Positions 45,333-54,526 of a stretch of DNA of 64,000 nt are shown here, piece by piece. Made by a program: the position numbers and the translations under genes. The stretch is taken from NCBI RefSeq assembly GCF_004959935.1, contig NZ_SMYN01000004.1, forward strand, positions 62,001 through 126,000, given 5' to 3'. The stretch is from Falsirhodobacter xinxiangensis. Lineage in GTDB: Bacteria; Pseudomonadota; Alphaproteobacteria; Rhodobacterales; Rhodobacteraceae. The notes beneath the pieces are model-generated. The model did not search any database, had not been told where the DNA came from, and worked only from the letters and a program-made list of their open reading frames with translations. Position 1 is the first letter of the stretch; every line of letters starts with the position of its first letter.

Positions 45333-46118
45333 ATGAAGGCCCTGCAAATCGCCGCCTCGGGGATGAGCGCGCAGCAGATGCGCGTGGACGTGGTGTCCAA
45401 CAACCTCGCCAACATGTCGACCACCGGCTACAACGCCCGCCGCGCCGACTTTGCCGACCTGCATTACCAGCAGCTTGCGCGCCCCGGCACGGTGAACGCG
45501 ACCGATGGGACGATGCTGCCGACGGGTGTGCAGATGGGGATGGGCGTGCGCGCGGCCTCGGTGTCCACGGTGCTGGCGCAAGGGTCGCTGGCCGCGACCG
45601 GGGGCGATCTGGACGTCGCCGTCGAAGGTGCGGGCTATCTGGAGGTGACGCTCCCGAACGGCGGCGTCGGCTATACCCGCGACGGGGCGCTGAAACGGTC
45701 CGGCGACGGGCTGATCGTGACGGCGGACGGGCATGAGGTCGCGCCCGGCATCACCATTCCGAACGACGCCCGCAGCCTGTCGATCAATGCCGAGGGCGAG
45801 GTCTATGTCTATTTCGTCGATCAGGTGCAGCCGCAGCTTCTGGGCCAGTTGTCGCTGGTGAACTTCACCAACGCCAAGGGGTTGGAGGCGATCGGCTCGA
45901 ACCTGTTCCTTGAAACCGCAGCCTCTGGCGCGCCGCTTCAGGGCGTTCCGGGCGAGGATGGTCTGGGCACCTTGCGTCAGGGCTATCTGGAGGAATCCAC
46001 CGTCGATGCGGTCCGCGAGGTGACCGAACTCATAAAGGCGCAGCGTGGATACGAACTGAACTCCAAGGTCATCACCGCCGCCGACCAGATGCTGGCCGCC
46101 ACCGCGCAGTTGAAATGA
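45333..46118 (+). CDS. flgG: Flagellar distal rod protein FlgG
   Basis: Distal rod subunit, 261 residues, the standard length. The N-terminus AASGMSAQQMRVDVVSNNLANMSTTGYNARRADF and the C-terminus LEESTVDAVREVTELIKAQRGYELNSKVITAADQML are both conserved. The ribosome-binding site AGGAGA is present. The stop overlaps flgA by 4 bases. Confidence 0.97.
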   Translation: MKALQIAASGMSAQQMRVDVVSNNLANMSTTGYNARRADFADLHYQQLARPGTVNATDGTMLPTGVQMGMGVRAASVSTVLAQGSLAATGGDLDVAVEGAGYLEVTLPNGGVGYTRDGALKRSGDGLIVTADGHEVAPGITIPNDARSLSINAEGEVYVYFVDQVQPQLLGQLSLVNFTNAKGLEAIGSNLFLETAASGAPLQGVPGEDGLGTLRQGYLEESTVDAVREVTELIKAQRGYELNSKVITAADQMLAATAQLK

Positions 46119-46534
46119 TGCGCTGGATGCTGCTGCTTCTGATCCCCGGCATGGCCAATGCCGAGGCGGTCCTTGCGACGCGCACCATCCGCGCGAATAC
46201 GATCCTGATGCCGTCCGATGTCACGCTGTCCCCCGCCGCCGTTCCCGGCGCGCTGGAGGAGGTGGAGACGGCCATCGGCATGGAGGCGCGGGTGACGCTT
46301 TACGCGGGCCGCCCGGTGCGCCCCGGCGATCTTGGGCCGCCGGCCATCGTCGATCGCAACCAGCTTGTCCCGCTTGCCTACAACACCGGCGGACTGTCGA
46401 TCCTGACCGAGGGCCGCGCGCTTGGGCGCGGCGGCGTCGGCGACATGATCCGCGTGATGAACCTCGCCTCCCGCACCACCGTCACGGGCCGTATCGGCGC
46501 GGACGGGCAGGTGCAGGTCGGCCCCACATTCTGA
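46115..46534 (+). CDS. flgA: P-ring assembly chaperone FlgA
   Basis: A 139-residue periplasmic chaperone for P-ring assembly, with a signal peptide ending near MANAEA and an SAF-domain-like body (ATRTIRANTILMPSDVTLSP ... VTLYAGRPVRPGDLGPPAIVDRNQLV). It is shorter than the enterobacterial protein (about 220), as is common in alphaproteobacteria, where the N-terminal part is missing. Two ATGs (46115, 46118) are possible; the first overlaps the flgG stop. The P-ring gene flgI is not in the window. Confidence 0.92.
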   Translation: MMRWMLLLLIPGMANAEAVLATRTIRANTILMPSDVTLSPAAVPGALEEVETAIGMEARVTLYAGRPVRPGDLGPPAIVDRNQLVPLAYNTGGLSILTEGRALGRGGVGDMIRVMNLASRTTVTGRIGADGQVQVGPTF

Positions 46535-46545
46535 AGGAGCCGCCG

Positions 46546-47268
46546 ATGCGCGCCGCTTTGATCTGCCTTCTCGCCGTCGCCGGTTGCGCCCGTCTGGGCG
46601 AGGTCGGCAAGGCCCCGTCCTTCTCTCCGCTGGAGGGAAGCTACCAGCATCACGCGATGTATTCGACGCCGTTGCCGATGGATGCCGACCCGTCCGCGCC
46701 GTCGCAGGCCTCGTCGCTCTGGACGGCCGAGCGGTCCTCGCTGTTGGGCGACCGGCGCGCGGAGCGGCGCGGCGACATCCTGACCGTGGTGATCGAGATC
46801 GACGACGAGGCCGAGATTTCCAACACCACCGGCCGATCCCGCGCGGGTAGCGACACGATGAAGCTGCCCTCGCTTCTGGGCATTCCGCAGCGTCTGGACG
46901 ACAAGCTGCTGAAGGACGGCGCGACGATGGCGGATGCGGTGAACACCTCCTCGGCCTCGAACTATCAGGGGAACGGGTCGGTCAAGCGGAACGAGAAGCT
47001 GATGCTGCGCGTCGCCGCCACCGTGGTCGAGGAACTGCCCAACGGCGTGCTGCGGATCGAGGGCCAGCAGGAGGTCCGCGTGAACTTCGAACTGCGCGAG
47101 TTGATCGTCACCGGCTATGTCCGCCCCGCCGACATCTCGCGCCAGAACGAGATCACCTATGACAAGATCGCGGGCGCCCGGATCGCCTATGGCGGGCGCG
47201 GGCAGATCTCGGACGTGCAGCAACCGCGTTACGGCCAGCAGATCACCGACATCGTGTTGCCGTTCTGA
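46546..47268 (+). CDS. flgH: Flagellar L-ring lipoprotein FlgH
   Basis: Outer-membrane L-ring subunit, 240 residues. The signal peptide ends in a lipobox LAVAGC (lipidated Cys14). Family segments are SSLLGDRRAERRGDILTVVIEIDDEAEISNTT, NYQGNGSVKRNEKLMLRVAATV and the C-terminal GRGQISDVQQPRYGQQI. It is coupled to the following fliL-like gene by TGATG. Confidence 0.96.
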   Translation: MRAALICLLAVAGCARLGEVGKAPSFSPLEGSYQHHAMYSTPLPMDADPSAPSQASSLWTAERSSLLGDRRAERRGDILTVVIEIDDEAEISNTTGRSRAGSDTMKLPSLLGIPQRLDDKLLKDGATMADAVNTSSASNYQGNGSVKRNEKLMLRVAATVVEELPNGVLRIEGQQEVRVNFELRELIVTGYVRPADISRQNEITYDKIAGARIAYGGRGQISDVQQPRYGQQITDIVLPF

Positions 47269-47705
47269 TGCTGGGCAAACTCATCCCCCTTCTGCTGATC
47301 CTGATCGGCGCGGGCGGCGGCGTCGGCGCGGGCATCGCCCTGCGCCCCGCACCGGAGGAGCCAGAGGAACAGGCGGCCCCCGTCGTAGAACCCGATTACG
47401 TCAAGCTGTCGAACCAGTTCGTCGTGCCGGTGGTGGAACATGGCAAGGTCGCGTCGCTGGTCATCATGTCGCTCAGCCTTGCAACGACGGGCGGGTCCGA
47501 GCCGGTCTTCGCGCGCGAGCCGCGTTTTCGCGATGCCTTCCTGTCGGTGCTGTTCGCCCATGCCAATACCGGCGGCTTCCGGGGCAGCTTCACCGATGCC
47601 GACAACCTTGTCGTGCTGCGCACCGCCCTGCTGGAATCGGCGAAGAAGATTCTGCCCTCCGTGTCGGACGTGCTGATCGTCGACATCATGCGGCAGGACA
47701 ACTAG
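47268..47705 (+). CDS. FliL-like basal body-associated protein (second FliL paralogue)
   Basis: A 145-residue single-span inner-membrane protein (LIPLLLILIGAGGGVGAGIAL) with a periplasmic domain. The segment DYVKLSNQFVVPVVEHGKVASLVIMSLSLAT and the C-terminal FRGSFTDADNLVVLRTALLESAKKILPSVSDVLIVDIMRQ look FliL-like and stomatin-like. A canonical fliL lies at 56.3 kb, so two FliL-type proteins are encoded. It ends the flgB operon and shares its TAG stop in CTAG with the convergent FliJ-like gene. Confidence 0.75.
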   Translation: MLGKLIPLLLILIGAGGGVGAGIALRPAPEEPEEQAAPVVEPDYVKLSNQFVVPVVEHGKVASLVIMSLSLATTGGSEPVFAREPRFRDAFLSVLFAHANTGGFRGSFTDADNLVVLRTALLESAKKILPSVSDVLIVDIMRQDN

Positions 47706-48010
47706 CGCAGCTTCCGCAGCACCTCGGCCTTGCCGAAAGCGGCGCGGGCATCGTCCTGCGCCTCCATCCATCTGGCGGTCTGGCGGGCGAGGGTCATGTT
47801 GATCTCGGCCCGCCGCGCATCTGCCCAAAGCTGATACCGCACATCGACTTGTGCCGCCGCGATCGGGTCGGGATCGTCCGACGGCGCAACGTTCAGGTCC
47901 GCCAGTCGCGCAAGGCTTTCCTCTCGTGCAAGGCTCGCCTTCTGCACCTCGGCCAGCTTCACGTCCAGAAGCAGGTTCGCGATCTGCGCCAGCCTGTCGA
48001 TCTGTTTCAT
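47702..48010 (-). CDS. FliJ-like coiled-coil flagellar protein
   Basis: A 102-residue, highly helical charged protein (MKQIDRLAQIANLLLDVKLAEVQKASLAREESLARL ... RAEINMTLARQTARWMEAQDDARAAFGKAEVL). Length, heptad-like pattern and the position after flhB fit a FliJ-type export stalk/chaperone, although there is no diagnostic motif. FliJ normally sits next to fliI; here fliI is 4.5 kb away on the same strand. It overlaps flhB by 4 bases. The much longer open frame upstream lies within flhB in another frame. Confidence 0.6.
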   Translation of the reverse strand: MKQIDRLAQIANLLLDVKLAEVQKASLAREESLARLADLNVAPSDDPDPIAAAQVDVRYQLWADARRAEINMTLARQTARWMEAQDDARAAFGKAEVLRKLR

Positions 48011-49080
48011 CCCCGCTCCTTGGCTTTCTTGCGCATCGTTTCGGCGAACCGGATCGCGGCGGCGACGGCGCGGTAATGGTCGGGATGGATGGTGTCGCCA
48101 ATCTCCAGCGTGGCGTGCAGCGCACGGGCGGTGGGCGGATCGCGGTGGATCGGAACGCCTGCCTCGGCCGCCTTTTCGCGGATGCGGGCGGCGATCTCGT
48201 CCACCCCCTTCGCCACGCAGACAGGCGCCCGCCCGCCCGCGCGATCCCATTTCAACGCGATGGCGTAATGGGTCGGGTTGACCACGACCACATCGGCTTT
48301 CGGCACATCCGCCAGCATCCGGTTCGTTGCAATCTCCATCCCGCGCTGACGCCGCTGCGCCTTGGTATGCGGATCGCCTTCCGAGCTTTTGTGCTCGTCC
48401 AGCATCTCCTGCCGGCTCATGCGGTTGCGGCGCAGATGCTCGAACCGCTGCCAAAGATAGTCGACGCCGCCAAGCACCAGAAGGATCAGCAGCACGATCA
48501 TCAGGAACCGCAGCAGCATCCGCAGCGCCAGCGCGAAGGCAAGCGCCGGGTCCAGATAGATCGTCGCCAGAATCTCCTGCGCGCGGCCCGTGAGGAACCA
48601 GCCGAGGATGACGGAGATCAGGCAAAGCTTCGCGAAGCTTTTCCCGAATTCGAACAACCCGCTGCGTCCGAACTTGTTCTTCGCCCCGGATATCGGAGAG
48701 ATTCGCGAGAGTTGCGGCATCAACTTGGACGGCGTGATCAGGAACCCACGCTGCACGACCAACGCGATGATCGCCCCTGCGGCGGGAAAGGCGAAGAACG
48801 GCAGCAGCGCCCCGCCGAAGCGCAGCAGCACACCGCCCAAGGGGGCCGCGCCGCCATTCGCCATCATCGGGGCCAGCCGGTCGGCCTGATCCAGCAGCAC
48901 CTGCGCCGCCTCGCCCGCGCCGCGCAGGGCACGCTCGCCCATGACGGCGGCGGCCAGCACCAGCCCGCCCCAGGCGGCGGCGGCGGTCAGGTCGGGGGAT
49001 CGCGCGATCTCTCCCTTCTCGCGCGCGTCGTCCAGCTTCTTCTGGGAGGCCTCGTGTTCCTTTTCGGCATCCTCGCTCAT
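48007..49080 (-). CDS. flhB: Flagellar export switch protein FlhB
   Basis: Export-gate component, 357 residues. A charged N-terminus (EDAEKEHEASQKKLDDAREKGEIARSPDL), four membrane segments and a cytoplasmic domain are present. The self-cleavage motif is NPTHYAIALKW (Asn at about 268). FliK acts on this domain to switch export specificity from hook to filament. It is the last but one gene of the flhA-fliR-flhB-fliJ-like unit and overlaps both neighbours by 4 bases. Confidence 0.97.
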   Translation of the reverse strand: MSEDAEKEHEASQKKLDDAREKGEIARSPDLTAAAAWGGLVLAAAVMGERALRGAGEAAQVLLDQADRLAPMMANGGAAPLGGVLLRFGGALLPFFAFPAAGAIIALVVQRGFLITPSKLMPQLSRISPISGAKNKFGRSGLFEFGKSFAKLCLISVILGWFLTGRAQEILATIYLDPALAFALALRMLLRFLMIVLLILLVLGGVDYLWQRFEHLRRNRMSRQEMLDEHKSSEGDPHTKAQRRQRGMEIATNRMLADVPKADVVVVNPTHYAIALKWDRAGGRAPVCVAKGVDEIAARIREKAAEAGVPIHRDPPTARALHATLEIGDTIHPDHYRAVAAAIRFAETMRKKAKERG

Positions 49081-49808
49081 AGCGGGTTCGCCATCCAGCC
49101 GTTGAAGGCCGCGATCCAGACCGCCAGCGCCAGCGGAACCGATACGGCAATCAGCACCAGCCCCCCGAAGGTGAGCGCGGGCGCGCCGATGAACGACACC
49201 ATCAGCTGCGGCATCGCCCGGTTGATGACGCCAAGCGCGACGTTATAGATCAGCGAGGCCAGAACGAAGGGCGCCGCCAGCGAAAAGCCCAGCGAGAAGG
49301 CCCGACGCACCTGCTCCAGCCCCCAATCGGCCATGTCCGCCGCATCCGGCAGCCGCCCGGCGGGCAGCACGTCATAGGACAGGATCAGCAGTTCCGCCGC
49401 GCGCAGGTGCAGATCGTTCGCCATGGCCAGCGCCAGCCCCGAGATGGTCAGCAGATGGCCCAGCGCGGGCTGCGGCTCGCCCGCGCCGCCGACAAGCTGT
49501 GACAGCGAGGCCGCCTGCGCCGCGATCGCCCCGGCCATCTGAAGCGCCATCACGAACATCCGCAGACCCATGCCCAGCGCCAGCCCCGACAGAACCTCGG
49601 CCCCGTAACCCATAAGGTCCAGCGCGGGCACCGACACGGCGGGCGCGACGACGGCGGTGAAGGCCAGTGCCAGCACCAGCCGGACGCGCTGTGGCACCGA
49701 TTGCTCGCCAAAACCCGGCATCAGGGCCATCACCGCGCCCACGCGCAGAAAGACGGCAAAGCCCCATTGCGCCCAGTCCGCGCCCCAGCCGGTCAGCACC
49801 TCGATCAT
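49077..49808 (-). CDS. fliR: Flagellar export apparatus protein FliR
   Basis: A 243-residue export-gate membrane protein with about six segments. Family features are FAVFLRVGAVMALMPGFGEQSVPQRVRLVLALAFTAVV, the central GEVLSGLALGMGLRMFVMALQMAGAIAAQ, and the C-terminal ALGVINRAMPQLMVSFIGAPALTFGGLVLI. It overlaps flhA upstream and flhB downstream by 4 bases each. Confidence 0.96.
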   Translation of the reverse strand: MIEVLTGWGADWAQWGFAVFLRVGAVMALMPGFGEQSVPQRVRLVLALAFTAVVAPAVSVPALDLMGYGAEVLSGLALGMGLRMFVMALQMAGAIAAQAASLSQLVGGAGEPQPALGHLLTISGLALAMANDLHLRAAELLILSYDVLPAGRLPDAADMADWGLEQVRRAFSLGFSLAAPFVLASLIYNVALGVINRAMPQLMVSFIGAPALTFGGLVLIAVSVPLALAVWIAAFNGWMANPL

Positions 49809-51853
49809 GCCGGGACCACGCCCACCATGGAAGGCCGAGCCTCGATCCCGATCTCGTCATAGGAAAGCACCGGCGCGCCGAGCCCCTTGGCCGCGACAAC
49901 CGTGCGCAGGAACCTGCGACGCAGGGACGATGTGACGATGGCCGGATAGATGCCGTTCTCCGCCGCCTTGTTCAGCCGATCCGCCAGCCCGGTCGCCAGA
50001 CGGCTGAACGCCTCGGGCGGCAGGGCGACGTCGCGCGCGCCTTCCATCTGGTGGGCGGCAAAGGCGCGTTCCCATTCCGGCGCAAGCTGGATCAGCGGGA
50101 TGGTCCCATCGGCGCGTTTCAACTCTGCCACCATCTGGAACCCGAGCCGCTGTCGCACATGTTCGCAAACAGCCTCCGGCGTGCCCAGACCGCGCCCCTC
50201 GGACGCCGCCTCCAGGATCAGCGGCAGGTTGCGGATCGACACGCGTTCATCCAGCAGCAGGCGCAGCACGCCCAGCAGCAGATCCACCGGCAGCTTGTCC
50301 GGCACCAGCTCGTCCAGCAGGCGGCGGTTCGCGGCGGCGCGGGCGGGATCGGACAGGTTGGTGAATTCGTCCAGCAGCCGCCGCAGCCCTTTCAGCGTCA
50401 GAAGGCGCGAGAGGTTGCCCTTCAGCACCTCCAGCAGATGGGTCGCCAGAACCTCGGCCGGGGACACCACGGTCAGGCCCGCGATGGCGGCCATTTCCTG
50501 ATCGTCCTGCGCGATCCAGCGGGCGGGCGCGCCATAGACCGGCTCGCGCACATCCGCGCCGGGCGGGGCGTCGATCCCCTCCTGCATCAGCGCCAGCGCG
50601 CGGTCGGGCAGCAGTCGGTCGCGGACCTTCTCGACCCCCTGAAGGCGGATGCGATAGGTGCCGGGGGGCAGGGCGGCCTCGTCCGTCAGGCGGATCTCGG
50701 GCAGGATCAGCCCGAAGGCGGTGGCGATATGGGTGCGCATGTTGGTGATGCGGGCGTCCAGCCCGGTCGCCGGGTCCAGCACCATCTGCACGAGGTCGGG
50801 TGCGAATTCGATGTGGATGTCGTCGAAATCCAGCACGTCGCCCAGCGGACGGTTCTTCGGTGCGGGCGCGGCGGGGGCTGGCGCCGGCACCTTGGCGCGG
50901 CGATAGCCATACCACGAGGCCGCCGCCAAAGCCCCCGCACCGATCATGAACGGCACGAAGGGCAGCCCCGGCACCAGCGCGAACAGCGCCATCAGCGCCG
51001 CCACCGTGCCCAGCGCCGCCGGGTATCGGCCAAGCTGCTCGACGAAGGCGACATCCGCGGTGCCGTTCGTGCCGCCCCGCGTCAGCAGCAGCGCCGAGGC
51101 GATGGAGATGATGACCGCCGGAATCTGCCCCACAAGACCGTCGCCGACAGTCAGGATTGTATAGGTCTCGAACGCTTCGCCCGCCGGCATTCCGTGGATC
51201 AGGATGCCCGCCAGCAGCCCCACGACGATGTTCAGCCCGGTGATCAGCAGCCCTGCCACCGCGTCGCCCTTGACGAATTTCGACACCCCGTCCAGCGAGC
51301 CGAAGAAGTTCGTCTCGGCCAGTTCCGTCTCGCGCCGGCGTTTCGCCTCGGCATGGTCGATGGCGCCTGCGGACATGTCGGCGTCGATGGCAAGCTGCTT
51401 GCCCGGCATCCCGTCCAGCGCGAACCTTGCGCCCACCTCGGCCATCCGGCCCGCGCCCTTGGTGATGACCATGAAGTTCACGATCAGCAGCACGAGGAAG
51501 ATCACGATCCCCAGCAGCAGGTTGCCGCCCATGATGAAATTGGCGAAGCCTTCGATCACATGGCCCGCCGCGTCGGTGCCGGTATGCCCTTCGCCGATGA
51601 TCAGCTTGGTGGAGGACACGTTCAGCGCCAGCCGCAGCATCAGCGAGGCCAGCAGGATCGTCGGAAAGGCCGAAAAATCCAGCGGCCGTTCGATGAACAG
51701 CGTCACCGTCAGCATCAGGATCGCCAGTGCGAAGGACAGCGCCAGCCCAAGGTCCAGCATCCATGCCGGGACCGGCAGGATCATCATCACCACCACGGCG
51801 GTCAGCGCCAGCGCCATCAGCACGGTCGGGTGATACAGGTTCGCGATCTTCAT
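49805..51853 (-). CDS. flhA: Flagellar export gate protein FlhA
   Basis: The largest export-gate protein, 682 residues. Eight membrane segments occupy about residues 10-310. The FHIPEP-type signature region between them is seen in FALDGMPGKQLAIDADMSAGAIDHAEAKRRRETELAETNFFGSLDGVSKFVKGDAVAG, with the conserved Asp of the proton path. The cytoplasmic C-terminal domain binds chaperone-substrate complexes. It is the first gene of the flhA-fliR-flhB unit, 2 bases after the transglycosylase gene, so that gene is probably on the same transcript. Confidence 0.97.
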   Translation of the reverse strand: MKIANLYHPTVLMALALTAVVVMMILPVPAWMLDLGLALSFALAILMLTVTLFIERPLDFSAFPTILLASLMLRLALNVSSTKLIIGEGHTGTDAAGHVIEGFANFIMGGNLLLGIVIFLVLLIVNFMVITKGAGRMAEVGARFALDGMPGKQLAIDADMSAGAIDHAEAKRRRETELAETNFFGSLDGVSKFVKGDAVAGLLITGLNIVVGLLAGILIHGMPAGEAFETYTILTVGDGLVGQIPAVIISIASALLLTRGGTNGTADVAFVEQLGRYPAALGTVAALMALFALVPGLPFVPFMIGAGALAAASWYGYRRAKVPAPAPAAPAPKNRPLGDVLDFDDIHIEFAPDLVQMVLDPATGLDARITNMRTHIATAFGLILPEIRLTDEAALPPGTYRIRLQGVEKVRDRLLPDRALALMQEGIDAPPGADVREPVYGAPARWIAQDDQEMAAIAGLTVVSPAEVLATHLLEVLKGNLSRLLTLKGLRRLLDEFTNLSDPARAAANRRLLDELVPDKLPVDLLLGVLRLLLDERVSIRNLPLILEAASEGRGLGTPEAVCEHVRQRLGFQMVAELKRADGTIPLIQLAPEWERAFAAHQMEGARDVALPPEAFSRLATGLADRLNKAAENGIYPAIVTSSLRRRFLRTVVAAKGLGAPVLSYDEIGIEARPSMVGVVPA

Positions 51854-51855
51854 GG

Positions 51856-52497
51856 TCAGTTCCCGATCAGCCGTTGCGACGCGCCGCCCAGAGGCACCAG
51901 CGATCCGCCCATCCCCGTGCCGCCGCGCAACAGAGGGAAATGGTTCACGCGCGGCTCGGCCGCGGCCAGCAGAGTGGGCTCGGGCAGGTTCCCGGCATAA
52001 AGCGCCTCGAACCGCTGGCGATAGCGGTCTGCGAATTCGGGGGTGTTGGAATGGTAGGCGCCGGCGGCCAGCGCCCAGTCGCCGTGGCGGTCATATTGTT
52101 CGCGCAGGAAACGCGCAGCATAGAGCGCGTTGGTCAGCGGATCGAACATCGCGGTCAGGTCGCTGAAATGTTCGCCATGCCAGCGGTGGTTCAACTGGAA
52201 ACAGCCGACGTCGAAGTTCCGCATCCCTTGGGCCAATGCGGTCTGGGCATATTGCATCGCCTCGGGCTGGGTGGCGAACCAATGACCTTCGCCCGCGTGG
52301 TTGATCGCCCAGGGCCAGGGGCGCAATTCGCCGCCTTGCCGCCGCCCGGTTTCGGTCAGGGTCAGCGCCTGCATCACGTCGCCCGGAACACCGCTTCGGC
52401 GCGCCGCTTCGGCCGCCGCCTGTTCGCACAGGCGCGCATCGGCATGGGCCACCGCGGGCAGGGCCAGGGCCAGCGCGAAGATCATCCGTCGGATCAT
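51856..52497 (-). CDS. Lytic transglycosylase (SLT fold), probable flagellar SltF-like enzyme
   Basis: A 213-residue periplasmic protein with a signal peptide (MIRRMIFALALALPAVAHADA) and an SLT/lysozyme-like domain. GVPGDVMQALTLTETGRRQGG carries the likely catalytic Glu; FDVGCFQLNHRWHGEHF and ALAAGAYHSNTPEFADRYRQRF are the later motifs. In Rhodobacter sphaeroides a dedicated transglycosylase, SltF, opens peptidoglycan for the rod because FlgJ lacks a muramidase domain; FlgJ here is likewise truncated. The ATG at 52497 is preferred over a GTG at 52506. It lies 2 bases upstream of flhA. Confidence 0.8.
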   Translation of the reverse strand: MIRRMIFALALALPAVAHADARLCEQAAAEAARRSGVPGDVMQALTLTETGRRQGGELRPWPWAINHAGEGHWFATQPEAMQYAQTALAQGMRNFDVGCFQLNHRWHGEHFSDLTAMFDPLTNALYAARFLREQYDRHGDWALAAGAYHSNTPEFADRYRQRFEALYAGNLPEPTLLAAAEPRVNHFPLLRGGTGMGGSLVPLGGASQRLIGN

Positions 52498-52567
52498 GGG
52501 TTTCACCCTGCGTCATCGCGGATTCTCCGCCTTGGCGAAAGGTTAGCGGCTGTTCCTTGCCAACAGG

Positions 52568-54526
52568 TTACCGCGCAAGCAGCGCCTCGATCCGGGCGCG
52601 GGCATCGGCGGCATCGCCGACCATCGCGCGGCCCCGCGCCAGCGCGCCGCCTTCGACGGGTGAAGGCGCGGGCAGGGCGGTCGTCTCTGTTGCGGGCGTT
52701 CCAAGCTGTTCCAGCGCCGCGATCCGGAGCCGGTCCGCCGCCTCGCCTTCCATCCTCGCGATCAGCGGCAGCACGGCGCGCGCATCGCGCTGCTGCATTC
52801 GCGCCCGCGCGGCGGCCAGCCTTTCTTCGGGCGGCGCCACGGCAAGGCGGTCCCCGCGTTCAAGCCATAACAGCGCCGGACCGGCAAGCCCGAGCCCCGT
52901 CAGCCGATCCGCCAGCGAAAGCCGGGTCGTCGCAGCGGCCTCCGGCAGCGGCGATCCTTCGGGCAGGACGGCATGTGTCAGCAGCGCCCCGTCGCCCCCC
53001 GTTCGCGCCAGCCAATCCCACAGCGCCGGGGTGGCATCCGGCGCGTTGCGCGCGCCCGCGAACGCCGCCGCGAAATCCCCGATCGAGGCGAGGCCCAGCA
53101 CATGCAGCCGCGCCACATCCGCCTCCTCCTGTCCACCGCGCCGTTCATGACGCAGCGCGGCCAGGGCCGTGACCGTGGCCTGATCGAGAGGTTCCTGCGC
53201 ATCCAGCCTGCGACCCGCAAGCGCGATCAACGCCTCGCCCGACCGGGTGCCGCCTTCGGCGACCAGCGCCCGTAATTGCGTATCGTCCTGCTGCGCCAGC
53301 GCGGTCATCATCCGCGTGTCGTCCGTTGGCACCGCCGCGCCGCGCGTGACGGCCTCGCGCACCATCAGTGCCGCATTGGCATCCTGCCGCGCGGCGAATC
53401 GCTCGGCCAGTTGCGGGCCAAGGTGCTGGCGCATGTGCACCGGCAGCGCCGAGAAGCTGCGCAACGCCGCCTCGGTCTGCTCGACCTCTCCGGGGGTGGG
53501 GGTGGGGGCGGCAAGGATCGCCCACATTGCCACATCGGCATCGCAGCTTGCCATCGTCGCCAGGATGTCGCTGGTCTGCTGGCGGCCGTCGAGGATGTTT
53601 GCCATCGCCTCCCACAGCGCGCGGTCATGAGGGTTGATGGGGAAGCTTGCGGCCAGCTGCCGCGCCTCGGCCCCGAACCCCAGATGGAGGTAGTAGCGGA
53701 CTGCGCGGGCAATCGCCTCGGGGTCGGGCTGGTCGAACTCGGTCACCAGCGCGGCGCGGGCGCGGGCGATCTCCTCGGCGGCGGGGATGTCGGAGCCCCA
53801 AGCGCCGATGGCGACGCGGTCGTTGGCGATGCAGGCGCGCCCCTCGGGGGTGATGGGCTGGGCCGGGTCGGGCAGGAAACCGGGCGCTTCGCCGATCCGG
53901 ACCTGTTCCGGCATGGGCGCGGGTTCGGGACGCGGCGGGATGCGGTCCACGATATCGACGACGCCCCGCGCCGCGCCATCCGCCAGTTTCCGCAGCAGCG
54001 CCTCGCGCAGCGGATCGAGCGTGGTGTCCGCAAGCGACGCGCTGGGCGGCGGCAGGGCCTGCCAGTCATACCCGGGCGCCGGAGGTGGGACCGGCGCAGG
54101 GGCGGGCAGCGGGACGGGCGTATCTGCCGGAAGCGGGACCGGTGCTGCGACCGGAACAAGCGGCGCCTCGAACCGCGACCCGGCGGGGGCGGCGCCCGCA
54201 CGGATGTCCAGCACCACCGTCCCACGCTTCGTCTCGAACGCGGTGACGTGGCAGGCGCAATCGATGCCGAGGTTCAGCTGACCCGGCTCTGCACTCAGCC
54301 GCGCGAGCCGTTGCCGCCCGATCAGCCGATACACGCGCGAGATGTCCAGTGCCGCATCGACCACCAGCCCATAGCCGCCATCGACCCGGCCAAGCTTCCA
54401 TTCGGTCCCGGCGGGCAGGTCCATCGCCAGCCGCGTAAAGCCGGGATGTTCGCCGGACCGCACCTGCACCGTCTGGGCAGAAGCGGTCGTGGCCATCAGC
54501 AGGAAGGCGAGGCAGATGCCCCTCAT
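52568..54526 (-). CDS. Large exported AMIN-like/helical-repeat protein coupled to motA, function unknown
   Basis: A 652-residue protein not recognised as any named flagellar component. The signal peptide ends in TTASAQ (about residue 18). Residues 19-110 look like an AMIN-type beta domain (VRSGEHPGFTRLAMDLPAGTEWKLGRVDGGYGLVVDAALDISRVY ... KRGTVVLDIRAG), a fold that in other proteins binds peptidoglycan. A Pro-rich stretch (about 120-155) follows, then roughly 450 residues of Ala-rich helices resembling TPR-like repeats. The start overlaps the motA stop (ATGA), so it is made with MotA. A periplasmic role around the stator or rod is plausible. The longer frame upstream lies inside motA. Confidence 0.7.
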   Translation of the reverse strand: MRGICLAFLLMATTASAQTVQVRSGEHPGFTRLAMDLPAGTEWKLGRVDGGYGLVVDAALDISRVYRLIGRQRLARLSAEPGQLNLGIDCACHVTAFETKRGTVVLDIRAGAAPAGSRFEAPLVPVAAPVPLPADTPVPLPAPAPVPPPAPGYDWQALPPPSASLADTTLDPLREALLRKLADGAARGVVDIVDRIPPRPEPAPMPEQVRIGEAPGFLPDPAQPITPEGRACIANDRVAIGAWGSDIPAAEEIARARAALVTEFDQPDPEAIARAVRYYLHLGFGAEARQLAASFPINPHDRALWEAMANILDGRQQTSDILATMASCDADVAMWAILAAPTPTPGEVEQTEAALRSFSALPVHMRQHLGPQLAERFAARQDANAALMVREAVTRGAAVPTDDTRMMTALAQQDDTQLRALVAEGGTRSGEALIALAGRRLDAQEPLDQATVTALAALRHERRGGQEEADVARLHVLGLASIGDFAAAFAGARNAPDATPALWDWLARTGGDGALLTHAVLPEGSPLPEAAATTRLSLADRLTGLGLAGPALLWLERGDRLAVAPPEERLAAARARMQQRDARAVLPLIARMEGEAADRLRIAALEQLGTPATETTALPAPSPVEGGALARGRAMVGDAADARARIEALLAR

